Assembly: GCA_003315335.1 (NCBI GenBank)
Contig: QNRL01000001.1
Coordinates: forward strand, 620,001 to 684,000
Length of the DNA stretch: 64,000 nucleotides
Reading direction: 5' to 3'
DNA from: Pseudocitrobacter faecalis
GTDB lineage: Bacteria > Pseudomonadota > Gammaproteobacteria > Enterobacterales > Enterobacteriaceae
Made by a program: the position numbers and the translations under genes. Of this stretch, positions 41,746-52,137 are shown piece after piece; within the stretch, counting starts at the first letter, position 1, and the number at the start of each line of letters is the position of its first letter. The notes below the pieces were generated by a model, which made no database searches, was not told where the DNA came from, and saw only the letters and a program-made list of their open reading frames with translations.

Positions 41746-41785
41746 TGGCACGTGCTTCACTGATTTATAAAACAACGTTTCTTTT
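41746..41785 (-). promoter_or_regulatory. Candidate KdgR and CRP sites upstream of rhiT
   Basis: On the minus strand AAAGAAACGTTGTTTTATA (41784-41766) agrees with the KdgR consensus AATGAAACATTGTTTCATT at 15 of 19 positions. AGTGA-N6-TGCCA (41761-41746) resembles a weak CRP half-pair. Both lie 140-180 bp before rhiT. In Dickeya the rhiTN operon is under KdgR, RhaS and CRP control. Confidence 0.5.
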
Positions 41786-41857
41786 CAATCAAAAGAAGGG
41801 ACCAGAAATGCGAGACGCGCTACAGATTGGCGAGGCAGATGGCGAAAGAAAGCACAA

Positions 41858-42253
41858 CTAGCGATAATTCACAATCACCTCGTAACGACGAATTTTCAGT
41901 GGCGGAATCAACCTACCGCCTCCGGGCACTTGCCAGATAAAGCGCAGTGATTCCATTGCAGTCACGCTATTGAACGCGTGTGTCGTTCCACTCTGACCGT
42001 CCAGCTCGACACAGCGCGTTGATGAGCACAGGCGCGTTTGTAAACCAGCAGGCGTTGGCCCGATAAGCTCATAGCGCCACGCGACCAGCGTCATTTTGCC
42101 CGCGACAGGCTGAGTCGCACTCAGCGGTAGAGAGGATGCCGCTTCACCGCGATAGTTCAGCGTCATTCCCGCGCGGCTGGCCTGCCAGGCCCCCTCTCCC
42201 GCTGCGTGAACGGTGAGGGGCAAACACAATAACAGCAGCGACTTCATCATCAT
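41858..42253 (-). CDS. flhE: FlhE, periplasmic flagellar accessory protein
   Basis: A 131-residue exported protein matching E. coli FlhE (130): signal peptide MKSLLLLCLPLTVHA, then GEGAWQASRAGMTLNYRGE, LVAWRYELIGPTPAGLQTRLC, RCVELDGQSGTT and PGGGRLIPPLKI. FlhE regulates proton leak through the flagellar export gate. Three ATG codons in a row (42253, 42250, 42247) overlap the flhA stop; which is used is unclear. Last gene of flhBAE. Confidence 0.92.
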   Translation of the reverse strand: MMMKSLLLLCLPLTVHAAGEGAWQASRAGMTLNYRGEAASSLPLSATQPVAGKMTLVAWRYELIGPTPAGLQTRLCSSTRCVELDGQSGTTHAFNSVTAMESLRFIWQVPGGGRLIPPLKIRRYEVIVNYR

Positions 42254-44328
42254 TTACCACCAATCGTCGCGGTCATGCGGATATTACGGTTGTCCGAGAG
42301 TTCCAGACTTGAGAGCACCACCAGCTGCGGCAGGCTGCGGCGTAAGAAGCGCGACAACAGCGGACGCAATGCATGATTCACCAGCAGCACCGGCGGTGCG
42401 CCGAGCATCTCCTGACGCGCCAGCGCCTCCTGGGTTTGCGCCAGTAATCTATCCGCCAGCCCCGGCTCCAGGCCGCCGCCGCTCTGTAATGCCTGCAGCA
42501 ACAGACGTTCCAGCGGCACATCCAGGCCAATCACCTGCACTTCATCGCTGCCAGGGAACCAGCGCTGAGTGATAGCCCGCCCCAGCGCTACGCGCACCAC
42601 CGCCGTCAGCTCATTCGGATCGTGCTGCACCGGCGCGTGTTCCGCCAGCGTCTCCAGAATGGTGCGCATATCGCGAATCGGCACTTTTTCATCAAGCAGA
42701 TTCTGCAGCACCTTGTGCAGCGTGGTGAGCGTGACCACGCCCGGTACCAGATCTTCCGTCAGTTTTGGCATCTCCTGGGTGACGCGATCCAGCAGTTGCT
42801 GTGCTTCCTGACGCCCAAACAGCTCCGCAGAGTGCTGGCTTATCAAATGGTTAAGATGTGTGGCGACCACGGTACTGGCCTCTACCACTGTAAAGCCCTG
42901 AATTTGCGCCTGCTCTTTTAATGCATTCTCAATCCAAATCGCTGCCAGCCCGAATGCGGGATCGACCGTCACCTCGCCGGGCAGCGTACCTGCCGCCGTG
43001 CCGGGATTAATCGCCAGCCAGCGCCCCGGATAAGCCTCACCGCTGCCAATCTCAACACCTTTAAGCAAAATGCGATAGCGCGCAGGCGGCAGATCCATAT
43101 TGTCGCGGATGTGCACCACCGGCGGCAGGAAGCCCATTTCCTGGGCGAATTTTTTACGAATGCTGCGAATACGCCCCAGCAGTTCGCCGTCCTGCTGGAA
43201 ATCCACCATCGGGATCAGGCGATAGCCCACCTCCATACCCAGCGTGTCTTCCAGCTGTACATCATTCCAGGTAGCCTCGACCGCCTGCGTGTTCTCCACG
43301 GGTTTGGTTTGCGGTGCCGGTTCCGGGGCTTTCATTTCGCGTCCACGCAGCCACCAGGCGAGCCCGAGCAATGCAGCAGTAAACAGCAGGAAGACAAAGT
43401 TTGGCATCCCGGGCACCAGACCAAGCAAGCCTAACACCGCGGCACTGAGCATCATCACGCGCGGGTTGCTGAACAGCTGGCCGACCATCTGCTGGCCCAC
43501 ATCCTGCTCGGTGCTGACGCGGGTCACAATCACGCCCGCTGCGGTAGAGATAACCAGCGCCGGGATCTGCGCCACAAGGCCATCACCGATTGTCAGCAGG
43601 GTGTAGGATTCCGCCGCTTTGCCCATCGGCAGCCCGTGCTGTAAAACCCCCACCAGCAGGCCACCGATAATATTAATGACCATGATCAGGATCCCGGCGA
43701 TAGCATCGCCGCGCACAAACTTACTTGCACCGTCCATCGAGCCGTAAAAATCGGCCTCCTGCGTCACTTCGCTACGGCGCTTTTTAGCCTCTTCTTCGCC
43801 GATGATCCCAGCGTTGAGATCCGCGTCAATCGCCATCTGTTTGCCGGGCATGCCGTCCAGCACAAAGCGCGCCCCCACTTCGGCAATACGCCCGGCACCT
43901 TTGGTGATCACCATAAAGTTGATAATCACCAGAATGATGAACACCACGATACCGATAGCAAAGTTACCACCGACTAGGAAGTGGCCGAAGGCTTCCACGA
44001 CTTTCCCCGCCGCCGCGCCGCCAGTATGCCCTTCCATCAGGATGATACGTGTTGATGCCACGTTGAGCGCCAGACGCAGCAGCGTGGTAAAGAGAAGAAT
44101 GGTTGGGAAGGCGGCAAACTCCAGCGTCCGCTGGGTGAACATTGCCACCAGCAGCACCATAATCGACAGCGCGATGTTGAAGGTAAACAGCAGGTCGAGA
44201 ACGAATGCGGGCAGCGGCAGCACCATCATCGACAAAATCAGCAGGATCAACACCGGCCCGGCGAGAACCTGCCACTGGGTCGATTTAAAATTGTCGGGCA
44301 GACGCAGCATTGCAGCCAGATTAGCCAT
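42250..44328 (-). CDS. flhA: FlhA, flagellar type III export gate component
   Basis: A 692-residue core export protein: eight N-terminal membrane helices (starting WQVLAGPVLILLILSMMVLPLPAFVLDLLFTFNIAL), the FHIPEP-type loop around EVGARFVLDGMPGKQMAIDADLNAGIIGEEEAKKRR, then the cytosolic domain that docks chaperones and the ATPase complex (LGMEVGYRLIPMVD). Nearly colinear with E. coli FlhA. The ATG at 44328 overlaps the flhB stop by 8 bases, and its own stop overlaps flhE. Confidence 0.96.
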   Translation of the reverse strand: MANLAAMLRLPDNFKSTQWQVLAGPVLILLILSMMVLPLPAFVLDLLFTFNIALSIMVLLVAMFTQRTLEFAAFPTILLFTTLLRLALNVASTRIILMEGHTGGAAAGKVVEAFGHFLVGGNFAIGIVVFIILVIINFMVITKGAGRIAEVGARFVLDGMPGKQMAIDADLNAGIIGEEEAKKRRSEVTQEADFYGSMDGASKFVRGDAIAGILIMVINIIGGLLVGVLQHGLPMGKAAESYTLLTIGDGLVAQIPALVISTAAGVIVTRVSTEQDVGQQMVGQLFSNPRVMMLSAAVLGLLGLVPGMPNFVFLLFTAALLGLAWWLRGREMKAPEPAPQTKPVENTQAVEATWNDVQLEDTLGMEVGYRLIPMVDFQQDGELLGRIRSIRKKFAQEMGFLPPVVHIRDNMDLPPARYRILLKGVEIGSGEAYPGRWLAINPGTAAGTLPGEVTVDPAFGLAAIWIENALKEQAQIQGFTVVEASTVVATHLNHLISQHSAELFGRQEAQQLLDRVTQEMPKLTEDLVPGVVTLTTLHKVLQNLLDEKVPIRDMRTILETLAEHAPVQHDPNELTAVVRVALGRAITQRWFPGSDEVQVIGLDVPLERLLLQALQSGGGLEPGLADRLLAQTQEALARQEMLGAPPVLLVNHALRPLLSRFLRRSLPQLVVLSSLELSDNRNIRMTATIGGK

Positions 44329-45469
44329 CAGAGTCCTTCTCATTCAAAAAATCCAGCGCCTCGGGCACCGGCAGGTTATCAGGTATTTTCGGCGGCGTTC
44401 CGCCCGCCAGACGCCAACGTTTTAGCTGCCAGACCCAGGCCAGCACTTCCGCCACGGCGGCATACAGCTGACCGGGAATTTGCTGCCCCACTTCCGCGTG
44501 ACGATAGAGCGCACGTGCCAGCGGTGGGGCTTCTAACATCGGTACGCGGTTTTCTTCGCCCAGTTCACGAATACGCAGCGCCACCAGCCCGGCACCTTTT
44601 GCCACCACGCGCGGGGCGCTCATTTTGTTTTCGTCGTACTGCAACGCAACCGAATAGTGCGTCGGGTTATTAACGATGACATCCGCCTTCGGGACGTCCG
44701 CCATCATTCGCCGACGCGCCGCTGCGCGCTGCATCTGGCGAATGCGCCCCTTCACGTGCGGGTCGCCTTCGCTCTGCTTAAATTCATCGCGAATGTCCTG
44801 GCGCGACATGCGCAGCTTTTTAAGGTGGCTGTAGATCTGCCAGAAGACGTCAAATCCCACCATCGGGATAATCGCCAGCACCACCAGCAGGGCACAAAAA
44901 CCGACCATATTCAGCGCGTTGCCCATCGCCACCAGCGGTGATTCACTGATAAGCCGCATCATGTCCGGCCAGTGCAGCCACAAGAACAGCCCGGCCATGC
45001 TGCCCATCAGCAGCGATTTCATCACCGCTTTCATCAGTTCCGCCGCCGTTTGCGCCGAGAACATGCGCTTAATCCCCGGCAACGGGTTAAGTTTGTCGAG
45101 TTTGAACGCCAGCGATTTAGTGCTGAACACCAGCCCGCCGAGCATCACCGGAGCCACCAGCGCCACCACCACCACGCCAACAATCAGCGGCATCAGCGCC
45201 AGCATTGCCTCTTTAAGTAGCAGGATTATCTGCCCCAGAATCAGATTAGGATCGTTGATAATCGAATGATCAAAACGCAGGCCGGAGGAGAGCAAGCTGG
45301 CTAACCGCCGGGCGAGCGATTCCCCGCCAAGCCAGATGACGCAAACGCCCACCAGCAGGATCAACAGCGAGGTTAATTCGCGGGAACGCGGAATTTGCCC
45401 CTCTTCCCGGGCCTTTTCTAACCGTTGGGGTGTGGGGTCTTCTGTTTTGTCGTCGTTTTCTTCTGACAC
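44321..45469 (-). CDS. flhB: FlhB, flagellar export switch protein
   Basis: A 382-residue export protein that switches from rod/hook to filament substrates. It has four membrane helices, and the autocleavage site NPTH (VIVNNPTHYSVALQYDE) lies in the C-terminal domain, intact. The N-terminus MSEENDDKTEDPTPQRLEKAREEGQIPRSREL is the family signature. First gene of flhBAE; a class II FlhDC promoter should lie within the 160 bp upstream, but I could not pick it out. Confidence 0.96.
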   Translation of the reverse strand: MSEENDDKTEDPTPQRLEKAREEGQIPRSRELTSLLILLVGVCVIWLGGESLARRLASLLSSGLRFDHSIINDPNLILGQIILLLKEAMLALMPLIVGVVVVALVAPVMLGGLVFSTKSLAFKLDKLNPLPGIKRMFSAQTAAELMKAVMKSLLMGSMAGLFLWLHWPDMMRLISESPLVAMGNALNMVGFCALLVVLAIIPMVGFDVFWQIYSHLKKLRMSRQDIRDEFKQSEGDPHVKGRIRQMQRAAARRRMMADVPKADVIVNNPTHYSVALQYDENKMSAPRVVAKGAGLVALRIRELGEENRVPMLEAPPLARALYRHAEVGQQIPGQLYAAVAEVLAWVWQLKRWRLAGGTPPKIPDNLPVPEALDFLNEKDSDG

Positions 45470-45532
45470 GCAGTGGCTCTCACAGACTCATCCACGGTCA
45501 TTATTACGCGAGAGGGAAAGAACAATCGGAGG

Positions 45533-45574
45533 AAAAGCGGCGTAAAACGGGGGGAACTCCCCCGTTTACGCCGC
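45533..45574 (-). terminator. Terminator of the tar-cheZ operon
   Basis: A long hairpin (GCGGCGTAAAC-GGGGG / CCCCC-GTTTTACGCCGC, with one bulged base) is followed on the minus strand by TTTTCC. It lies 56 bp after the cheZ stop and before flhB. Confidence 0.8.
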
Positions 45575-45629
45575 AGGGATTACGCCAGCAGATACGTAAA
45601 GGTATAACGGCCAGAGCCCCCGGCATCAA

Positions 45630-46274
45630 TCAGAATCCTAGACTGTCCAGCAAATCATCAACCTGATCCTGGCTTGCGACCACACCCGCTTTCGAGGTGT
45701 CCACCTGTGGGCCATTGAGCAGGCTTTCGTTTTCACGCTTAGTGCGTGACGCCGGTTCCGGCATGTTTTCCAGCAGCACCATTAACAGCTGGCGCTCAAT
45801 CTCCTGGATAACATCCATCATCCGCTTGATAACCTGACCGGTGAGATCCTGGAAATCTTGAGCCATCATAATTTCCAGCAGTTGGGCATTGGTAAAACGG
45901 GTGTGCTCTGGTACGTCTCGCAGATACTGGCGCGTGTCAGTGACCAGCTCACGCGCGTCCGATAGCGCGATGGGGTTTTCAAACCAGGCATCCCAGCGCG
46001 TACTCAGGGCGTTAGCGTTTTTCTCAAGCGTATCCTGGTGCGGCTGCGATGCCTCGACGCTGTTCAGCGCGCGTTCGGCGGCCTGCGCAGTCATTTGCAC
46101 CACGTAGTCCAGACGATCGCGCGCATCAGGGATCGCTTCCGCCGCTTCAGCTATCGCTTGATCAAGCCCCAGTTCACGCAGGCTGTCGCGCAGCATGCGG
46201 GTCAGGCTGCCGATACGCGCAATGATATCAGCAGCAGAGTGTTCGTCATCGGGCTTAATGGGGGGGTGTATCAT
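45630..46274 (-). CDS. cheZ: CheZ, CheY-P phosphatase
   Basis: A 214-residue protein that dephosphorylates CheY-P. The catalytic helix [25 protein letters not shown] carries the conserved Asp and Gln, and the C-terminal CheY-binding peptide [14 protein letters not shown] is intact. AGGAG six bases before the ATG at 46274 favours this start over 46280. Last gene of the tar-tap-cheRBYZ operon. Confidence 0.96.
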   Translation of the reverse strand: MIHPPIKPDDEHSAADIIARIGSLTRMLRDSLRELGLDQAIAEAAEAIPDARDRLDYVVQMTAQAAERALNSVEASQPHQDTLEKNANALSTRWDAWFENPIALSDARELVTDTRQYLRDVPEHTRFTNAQLLEIMMAQDFQDLTGQVIKRMMDVIQEIERQLLMVLLENMPEPASRTKRENESLLNGPQVDTSKAGVVASQDQVDDLLDSLGF

Positions 46275-46284
46275 CGTCATCTCC

Positions 46285-46674
<390 letters not shown>

Positions 46675-46688
46675 TCACTTCTCTCCTG

Positions 46689-47738
46689 TTATATACGTAT
46701 TGCCTGTCCGGCACTGATTTTCGCCAGCATTTGCTGGCTTATCTGACTGAGATCGACCACTTCGCTGACGCCACCCATATTGATGGCTTCGCGCGGCATG
46801 CCGAACACCACACAACTGGCCTCGTTCTGGGCGATGGTCCAGGCACCCGCCTGGTGCATCGCCCGCATTCCTGCCGCCCCGTCGTTGCCCATCCCGGTAA
46901 GGATGACGCCAACGGCATTACGCCCCGCATGCTGAGCGACAGAATGAAACAACACATCCACCGACGGGCGATGGCGATTTACCGCCGGCCCATCGTGAAT
47001 TTTGATTTGATAGTTCGCCCCGCTACGCGCCAGTTCAAGATGGCGATCGCCGGGGGCAATATAGGCGTGTCCAGGCAGGACGCGTTCGCCGTCTTCCGCT
47101 TCTTTCACACCAATCTGGCATAGCTTATTGAGTCGATCGGCAAACGATCGCGTAAATCCTGGCGGCATATGTTGGGTAATCAACAACGCCGGGCTGGTCA
47201 CCGGCAGCGGCTGCAACACGTGCCGAATGGCCTCTGTTCCGCCAGTCGATGCGCCAATCGCAATCAGCTTTTCCGAGCTCAGCAAGGGGCCACTTTTTAA
47301 GGTCGCCGGCGCGATTAACGTTTTATGCGCGGAAATCTGCGCCCGCGCTGCCGCGCGCACTTTGTCGGCAATCATTTCGCTGTAGGCCAGCATCCCTTCG
47401 CGAATACCCAACTGCGGTTTGGTGACAAAATCCACCGCCCCCAGCTCCAGCGCACGCAGCGTCACTTCCGATCCTTTCCCCGTCAGTGAGGAAACCATCA
47501 CCACCGGCATCGGACGCAGGCGCATCAGCTTCTCAAGAAAGTCGAGTCCATCCATGCGTGGCATCTCGACGTCAAGCGTCAGGACATCGGGGTTAAATTT
47601 TTTGATCAGATCGCGCGCCACCAGCGGGTCTGGCGCAGTGGCAACCATTTCCATATCGCTGTGGCTGTTGATAATCTCGGTCATGATTTGCCGCATCAAT
47701 GCGGAATCATCCACCGACAGCACCCTGATTTTACTCAT
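46689..47738 (-). CDS. cheB: CheB, receptor methylesterase/deamidase
   Basis: A 349-residue two-domain protein: receiver ([13 protein letters not shown], phosphorylated Asp in [13 protein letters not shown]) and esterase with [10 protein letters not shown] (catalytic Ser), [13 protein letters not shown] (His) and [12 protein letters not shown] (Asp). It removes methyl groups from Tar and Tap for adaptation. It overlaps cheR by ATGA. Confidence 0.97.
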   Translation of the reverse strand: MSKIRVLSVDDSALMRQIMTEIINSHSDMEMVATAPDPLVARDLIKKFNPDVLTLDVEMPRMDGLDFLEKLMRLRPMPVVMVSSLTGKGSEVTLRALELGAVDFVTKPQLGIREGMLAYSEMIADKVRAAARAQISAHKTLIAPATLKSGPLLSSEKLIAIGASTGGTEAIRHVLQPLPVTSPALLITQHMPPGFTRSFADRLNKLCQIGVKEAEDGERVLPGHAYIAPGDRHLELARSGANYQIKIHDGPAVNRHRPSVDVLFHSVAQHAGRNAVGVILTGMGNDGAAGMRAMHQAGAWTIAQNEASCVVFGMPREAINMGGVSEVVDLSQISQQMLAKISAGQAIRI

Positions 47739-48589
47739 CCGTTTTCCTTACCCAGCGCGTAAACCGTTTGCCCCCGCAGGCTGAATTCATGCACGAGGTG
47801 GCTGAAGTTCTCCGAATGCCCGGCAAACAGTAATCCGCCCGGTTTCAGCAGCGGAATAAAGCGGCGGAGGATTGCCTGCTGGGTCGCTTTATCGAAATAG
47901 ATCATTACGTTACGACAGAAAATCGCATCGAATGGCCCCGGTACGTTGTAATGCCTTTCCAGCAAATTGACGCTGGAAAAATCAACAAAATTGCTCAGTT
48001 CCGGGCGCACCTTTACCAGCCCGGCATGCGGGCCAGTGCCGCGCATGAACCAGTTTTGTAGCTGCTGTTGCGTCAGGGTTTTCAGCTCTTCCTGTCGGTA
48101 GATACCAGCCTGCGCTTTATTAAGGACTTCTGTATCAATATCACTGGCATACACCCTCCATCGTCCTGGCGCGTTGCCGAGCGTCTGGGCGAGCGTCATA
48201 GCGATGGAATAAGGTTCCTCGCCGGTAGAAGCCGCGGCGCTCCAGACACGATATTCGCCACGCCGTTTTGCGGCATGCTCCGCAAGCGTCGGGAAATGGT
48301 GCGCCTCACGAAAGAAGGCCGTAAGGTTGGTGGTCAGGGAGTTAATAAACGCCTGCCATTCGGTGCTTTCGGTATTCCCTTCCAGCAACGATAAATAGTG
48401 ACCAAAGTCATCCAGCCCAAGCGTGCGTAAACGCCGCACCAGGCGGTTGTAAACCATATCGCGCTTATGATCCGCCAGCACAATACCCGCGCGCTGGTGG
48501 ATCAATTGGCTTATCCGACGAAACTGCGCGTCGGAGAGTTCGAGACGCTGCGTCATCGATGTAGTTAACGACGAGGGAAGTGATGTCAT
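47735..48589 (-). CDS. cheR: CheR, receptor glutamate methyltransferase
   Basis: A 284-residue SAM-dependent methyltransferase that adds methyl groups to chemoreceptor glutamates. An N-terminal helical domain ([33 protein letters not shown]) precedes the catalytic domain ([24 protein letters not shown]) and the beta-subdomain that binds the receptor NWETF tail. GAAGG lies six bases before the ATG at 48589, preferred over 48604. It lies just downstream of tap. Confidence 0.96.
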   Translation of the reverse strand: MTSLPSSLTTSMTQRLELSDAQFRRISQLIHQRAGIVLADHKRDMVYNRLVRRLRTLGLDDFGHYLSLLEGNTESTEWQAFINSLTTNLTAFFREAHHFPTLAEHAAKRRGEYRVWSAAASTGEEPYSIAMTLAQTLGNAPGRWRVYASDIDTEVLNKAQAGIYRQEELKTLTQQQLQNWFMRGTGPHAGLVKVRPELSNFVDFSSVNLLERHYNVPGPFDAIFCRNVMIYFDKATQQAILRRFIPLLKPGGLLFAGHSENFSHLVHEFSLRGQTVYALGKENG

Positions 48590-48609
48590 AGCGCCTTCTT
48601 TCATTACGT

Positions 48610-50211
48610 TCAGGAAACCGCAGGCTGTGCGTTCGGCACAACTCGCTCAGGAGAAACAGGAGTCAGTTCTTCAATCTTAAATACGGATACCAGGGAAGTG
48701 AGCGTATCGGCCTGCCCGGTTAATTGTTCCGTTGCAGCGGCACCTTCTTCCACCAGCGCGGCGTTTTGCTGCGTCACCTGATCCATCTGGCTGACGGCAA
48801 GCGCTACCTGTTCAATGCCGCGACGCTGCTCATCCGACGCCGAGGCAATTTCGCCCATGATGTCGTTGACCTGGGTAACCGAGTGAACAATTTCGCCCAT
48901 CGTTTTGGCGGCAGTATCCACCAGAGCAGATCCTTCCTGCACGCGGGCCACCGACTCTTCAATCAATACTTTGATCTCTTTCGCCGCCTGGGCGCTGCGG
49001 CTTGCCAGGTTGCGCACCTCACCCGCCACCACCGCAAACCCGCGCCCCTGTTCACCCGCGCGTGCCGCCTCTACCGCCGCGTTAAGCGCCAGAATGTTGG
49101 TCTGGAAGGCGATGCCATCAATCACGCTGATGATGTCGCCAATCTTCTGTGAACTGGTGGCAATGCTTTGCATGGTATGGGCGACGTTTAATGCCTGATC
49201 GCCCCCCTGCCGCGCGGTATGCGCCGCGTTGCTGGCAAGGAGGGATGCCTGACGCGCGTTATCAGCGTTCTGCCCGACAGTCGCGGTAAGCTGTTCCATG
49301 CTGGCCGCCGTTTCCGCCAGTGATGCCGCCTGCTGTTCGGTACGCGATGAGAGATCGTTATTGCCTGCGGCAATTTCGGAAATGCCCGTATGCATGGCGT
49401 AGCTACTTTGACGAACCTGACTGACGGTGTTGCGCAACGCATCCTGCATCGCCTTCAGCCCGGCAAAAATCGCGCTGATTTCGTTTTTTCCGTACACCGC
49501 AATTGGGCGAGCAAGGTCACCTTTGGCAATGCTGTCAAAATGATCGCTGACAATCTTTAACGGCGACACAATCATGCGCCGCGACCACAGCAGAGAACCC
49601 GCGGTGATCAGCACCGCCAGCACCACCATGGAGAGAAACATCAGCTGTGAACGCTGATAATCTCGCTGGCTTTCCGCTCGCGCATCATCAATGTACGCGT
49701 CGATGTGGCGCTGCCAGCCCTGGTAATCCGCATCAAATCTGGCCTGCATTTTTTGCACCGGCGAGCCAAGGAAATCGGCAAGCTGATTGGTTTCGAGCCA
49801 GGTGGCCTGATGCTCAAGGCCGTTACGCCAGGCGTTGAAGCTGGCTTCTGTCCGCTCGCCCAACTGGCGCGATTCGGTAGAGCGTTGTTCAATCGACTTA
49901 AAAGCAGCAAATTCGCTGTCGGCCTGTTTGAGCGCCTGGCGCGCGTCCACCATCCCGGCTTTGATTTCATCAAGCGGATAGCCAAGCGCAGTCAGCGTGC
50001 CCGTGCGATTCAACACCTGGCTGGTCTGCAACAGTGCGGCTCGCGCCGCCATCAGCGAACTAAGCTGCTGGCCACTGTGTTCAATTTGCTCAAGGTTTTG
50101 TTGCCCGTCGCGAAAGGCCCAGAAAGAGAGGCCGTTGCTGCCAATCTGTAACAGGCCGCAAAGTATCAATATCAAAAACAACGTGGTCGAAATGCGAATA
50201 CGAGTAAACAT
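48610..50211 (-). CDS. tap: Tap, dipeptide/pyrimidine chemoreceptor
   Basis: A 533-residue methyl-accepting chemotaxis protein matching E. coli Tap from the first residues (MFTRIRISTTLFLILILCGLLQIGSNGLSFWAFRD) through a periplasmic ligand domain with LEHQATWLETNQLADFL, the second helix, the HAMP domain and the conserved hairpin tip ([32 protein letters not shown]). It has no C-terminal NWETF pentapeptide (ends PAVS), as expected for Tap. It senses dipeptides via DppA in E. coli. AGGAG five bases before the ATG at 50211 fixes the start. tap is absent from Salmonella. Confidence 0.94.
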   Translation of the reverse strand: MFTRIRISTTLFLILILCGLLQIGSNGLSFWAFRDGQQNLEQIEHSGQQLSSLMAARAALLQTSQVLNRTGTLTALGYPLDEIKAGMVDARQALKQADSEFAAFKSIEQRSTESRQLGERTEASFNAWRNGLEHQATWLETNQLADFLGSPVQKMQARFDADYQGWQRHIDAYIDDARAESQRDYQRSQLMFLSMVVLAVLITAGSLLWSRRMIVSPLKIVSDHFDSIAKGDLARPIAVYGKNEISAIFAGLKAMQDALRNTVSQVRQSSYAMHTGISEIAAGNNDLSSRTEQQAASLAETAASMEQLTATVGQNADNARQASLLASNAAHTARQGGDQALNVAHTMQSIATSSQKIGDIISVIDGIAFQTNILALNAAVEAARAGEQGRGFAVVAGEVRNLASRSAQAAKEIKVLIEESVARVQEGSALVDTAAKTMGEIVHSVTQVNDIMGEIASASDEQRRGIEQVALAVSQMDQVTQQNAALVEEGAAATEQLTGQADTLTSLVSVFKIEELTPVSPERVVPNAQPAVS

Positions 50212-50250
50212 CACCACTCCTGTTACGCAGGCAATCGCGCCTGACTCAAA

Positions 50251-51894
50251 TTAAAAGGTTTCCCAGTTTTCTTCTGACCGCGAGACCGATGGCTGAACGA
50301 CAGGGGCTGACGCTGTTTTTGGCGAGACGAGCGCGCGCGTGGACGACGCCAGACGAAACGCGCTAACCGCTTCGCTCAGCTTGCCTGCCTGCTCTTCGAG
50401 CGCAGCCGCCGCGGCTGCTGATTCTTCAACCAGCGCGGCGTTTTGTTGTGTCACTTTGTCCATTTCAGTCACCGCCAGCGCGACCTGATCTATCCCGCGG
50501 CTCTGTTCATCAGAGGCTGAAGAAATTTCGCCCATAATGTCAGTCACACGGGTGACGGCATTGACAATCTCATGCATGGTTTCCCCGGCGCTTTCCACCA
50601 GCCGGGAACCCGCATCAACCCGCTCGACGGAATCGTCGATCAGCGCTTTAATCTCTTTTGCCGCCTGGGCACTGCGGCTGGCCAGATTTCGCACTTCCCC
50701 GGCGACCACGGCGAACCCTCTCCCCTGCTCACCGGCTCGCGCGGCTTCCACGGCGGCGTTCAGCGCCAGAATATTGGTCTGGAAAGCAATGCCATCGATG
50801 ACGCTGGTGATGTCAGCGATTTTCTGCGAGCTACTGGCGATGTCGTGCATGGTGCTCACCACATCATCCACCACGTTGCCGCCGCGACGCGCCGTTTCCG
50901 ATGCGCTTTGCGCCAGACGTGATGCCTGACGCGCGTTATCTGCGTTCTGTTTTACCGTCGCGGTGAGCTGTTCCATGCTGGCTGCCGTCTCTTCCAGTGA
51001 GGCGGATTGCTGTTCTGTACGTGAAGAGAGATCGTTATTCCCGGCAGCGATTTCGCTGGTGCCGCTGTAAATGGCATCGGTGCCCTCGCGAACACGGGTA
51101 ACCGTGTCAATTAACGCGTGCTGCATGTGGTTCACGGTATCCGCCAGTTGGGTCAGTTCATTGCGTCCTTTCAGCACCAGTTCGGGCGTCAGGTCACCGT
51201 TGGCGATATGGCGGATGTGGGTCATGACATGATTAAGCGGCGTCAGCAAAATACGGCGAATGCCAAACCACACGGCCAGCAGCACCGCGGCCAGTACCAG
51301 CGCCAGTATCATCAGTTGCCAACGGGCAAACTGATAATCGTGGCTGCTGGTTGTAAAGGCCTGCTGATAAAGAGACTCACTCTGCGCGCGGTACACGCCC
51401 ATCGCCTCACCCATGGCGTTCTGCTTACCCTGCGTAGGTTGGGCAAAATAGGCGTCCATATTCCCCTGCTCCAGGAAACCAATCAGCTCCTGTAAGGCCG
51501 CGAAATAGGCCTGCGTTTGTTGCGCAACGCGCTGGCTGACCTGAGCCATTTCCGGGTCAACCGCCGCCTGATTAAATCGCGTGATATGCGCCTGAGCCTG
51601 CGCCAGCGTCGATTTGGCATTCTTCAGTAAATCGGTTTTGGCGCTGCTTTGAAGGTTGCTGGTATCCATCATCATGCGCGCCGATGAGCGACTGAGGTTG
51701 ATACGCGTTTGCAGCATGAGATCCCAGGCATCCGTCAGTTCGGCCTGTTGGGTACGCAAGGTGTTAGAGAGCACAAAACTATGCTGGTTTTGCGAAAGCG
51801 ATGAAAAGAGTAATCCCCCGGAGAGCAGTTGCAAAAGTGCGAATACGACCAGCACCAACATCAGCAGGGTGACAACGCGGATACGGTTTAACAT
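50251..51894 (-). CDS. tar: Tar-type chemoreceptor (aspartate)
   Basis: A 547-residue chemoreceptor. [33 protein letters not shown] matches E. coli Tar. The periplasmic domain keeps [15 protein letters not shown] (an aspartate-binding-pocket region with Arg) and [22 protein letters not shown], methylation helices, hairpin tip and the C-terminal NWETF tether for CheR and CheB follow. AAGG six bases before the ATG at 51894 and the sigma-28 promoter at 51926 set the start; the frame extends upstream over the promoter. First gene of the operon. Ligand set beyond aspartate is not predictable by eye. Confidence 0.94.
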   Translation of the reverse strand: MLNRIRVVTLLMLVLVVFALLQLLSGGLLFSSLSQNQHSFVLSNTLRTQQAELTDAWDLMLQTRINLSRSSARMMMDTSNLQSSAKTDLLKNAKSTLAQAQAHITRFNQAAVDPEMAQVSQRVAQQTQAYFAALQELIGFLEQGNMDAYFAQPTQGKQNAMGEAMGVYRAQSESLYQQAFTTSSHDYQFARWQLMILALVLAAVLLAVWFGIRRILLTPLNHVMTHIRHIANGDLTPELVLKGRNELTQLADTVNHMQHALIDTVTRVREGTDAIYSGTSEIAAGNNDLSSRTEQQSASLEETAASMEQLTATVKQNADNARQASRLAQSASETARRGGNVVDDVVSTMHDIASSSQKIADITSVIDGIAFQTNILALNAAVEAARAGEQGRGFAVVAGEVRNLASRSAQAAKEIKALIDDSVERVDAGSRLVESAGETMHEIVNAVTRVTDIMGEISSASDEQSRGIDQVALAVTEMDKVTQQNAALVEESAAAAAALEEQAGKLSEAVSAFRLASSTRALVSPKTASAPVVQPSVSRSEENWETF

Positions 51895-51925
51895 ACAACA
51901 CCTTCTCGATGACGTGATATCGCTG

Positions 51926-51952
51926 TTATCGGCAAGGAGAAGTGAAACTTTA
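51926..51952 (-). promoter_or_regulatory. Sigma-28 (FliA) promoter of the tar operon
   Basis: On the minus strand TAAAGTTT (51952-51945) and GCCGATAA (51933-51926) are separated by exactly 11 bases, a perfect class III flagellar promoter, 32 bp upstream of the tar start. Confidence 0.95.
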
Positions 51953-52092
51953 AGCAGAGAAAAAGTAATCCTCCGCACGAATGCGCAAAATTACAACGTT
52001 TCCGATAAACCCTAAAAAATAGTTGTAAATATGTCCGCTTTAATTCAATTTATACTACGAATGAATTAATGGAATTACATAATAAAAAATCA

Positions 52093-52121
52093 TTGATCAT
52101 CATGTTAATTATTCGTTATAT
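52093..52121 (+). promoter_or_regulatory. Possible promoter of the DAACS symporter
   Basis: TTGATC (52093) and TTATAT (52116) stand 17 bp apart, a sigma-70-like pair 17 bp upstream of the GTG. GGGGAA lies 7 bases before the GTG as a ribosome-binding site. Confidence 0.35.
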
Positions 52122-52137
52122 GACGGGGAAATTTTAA

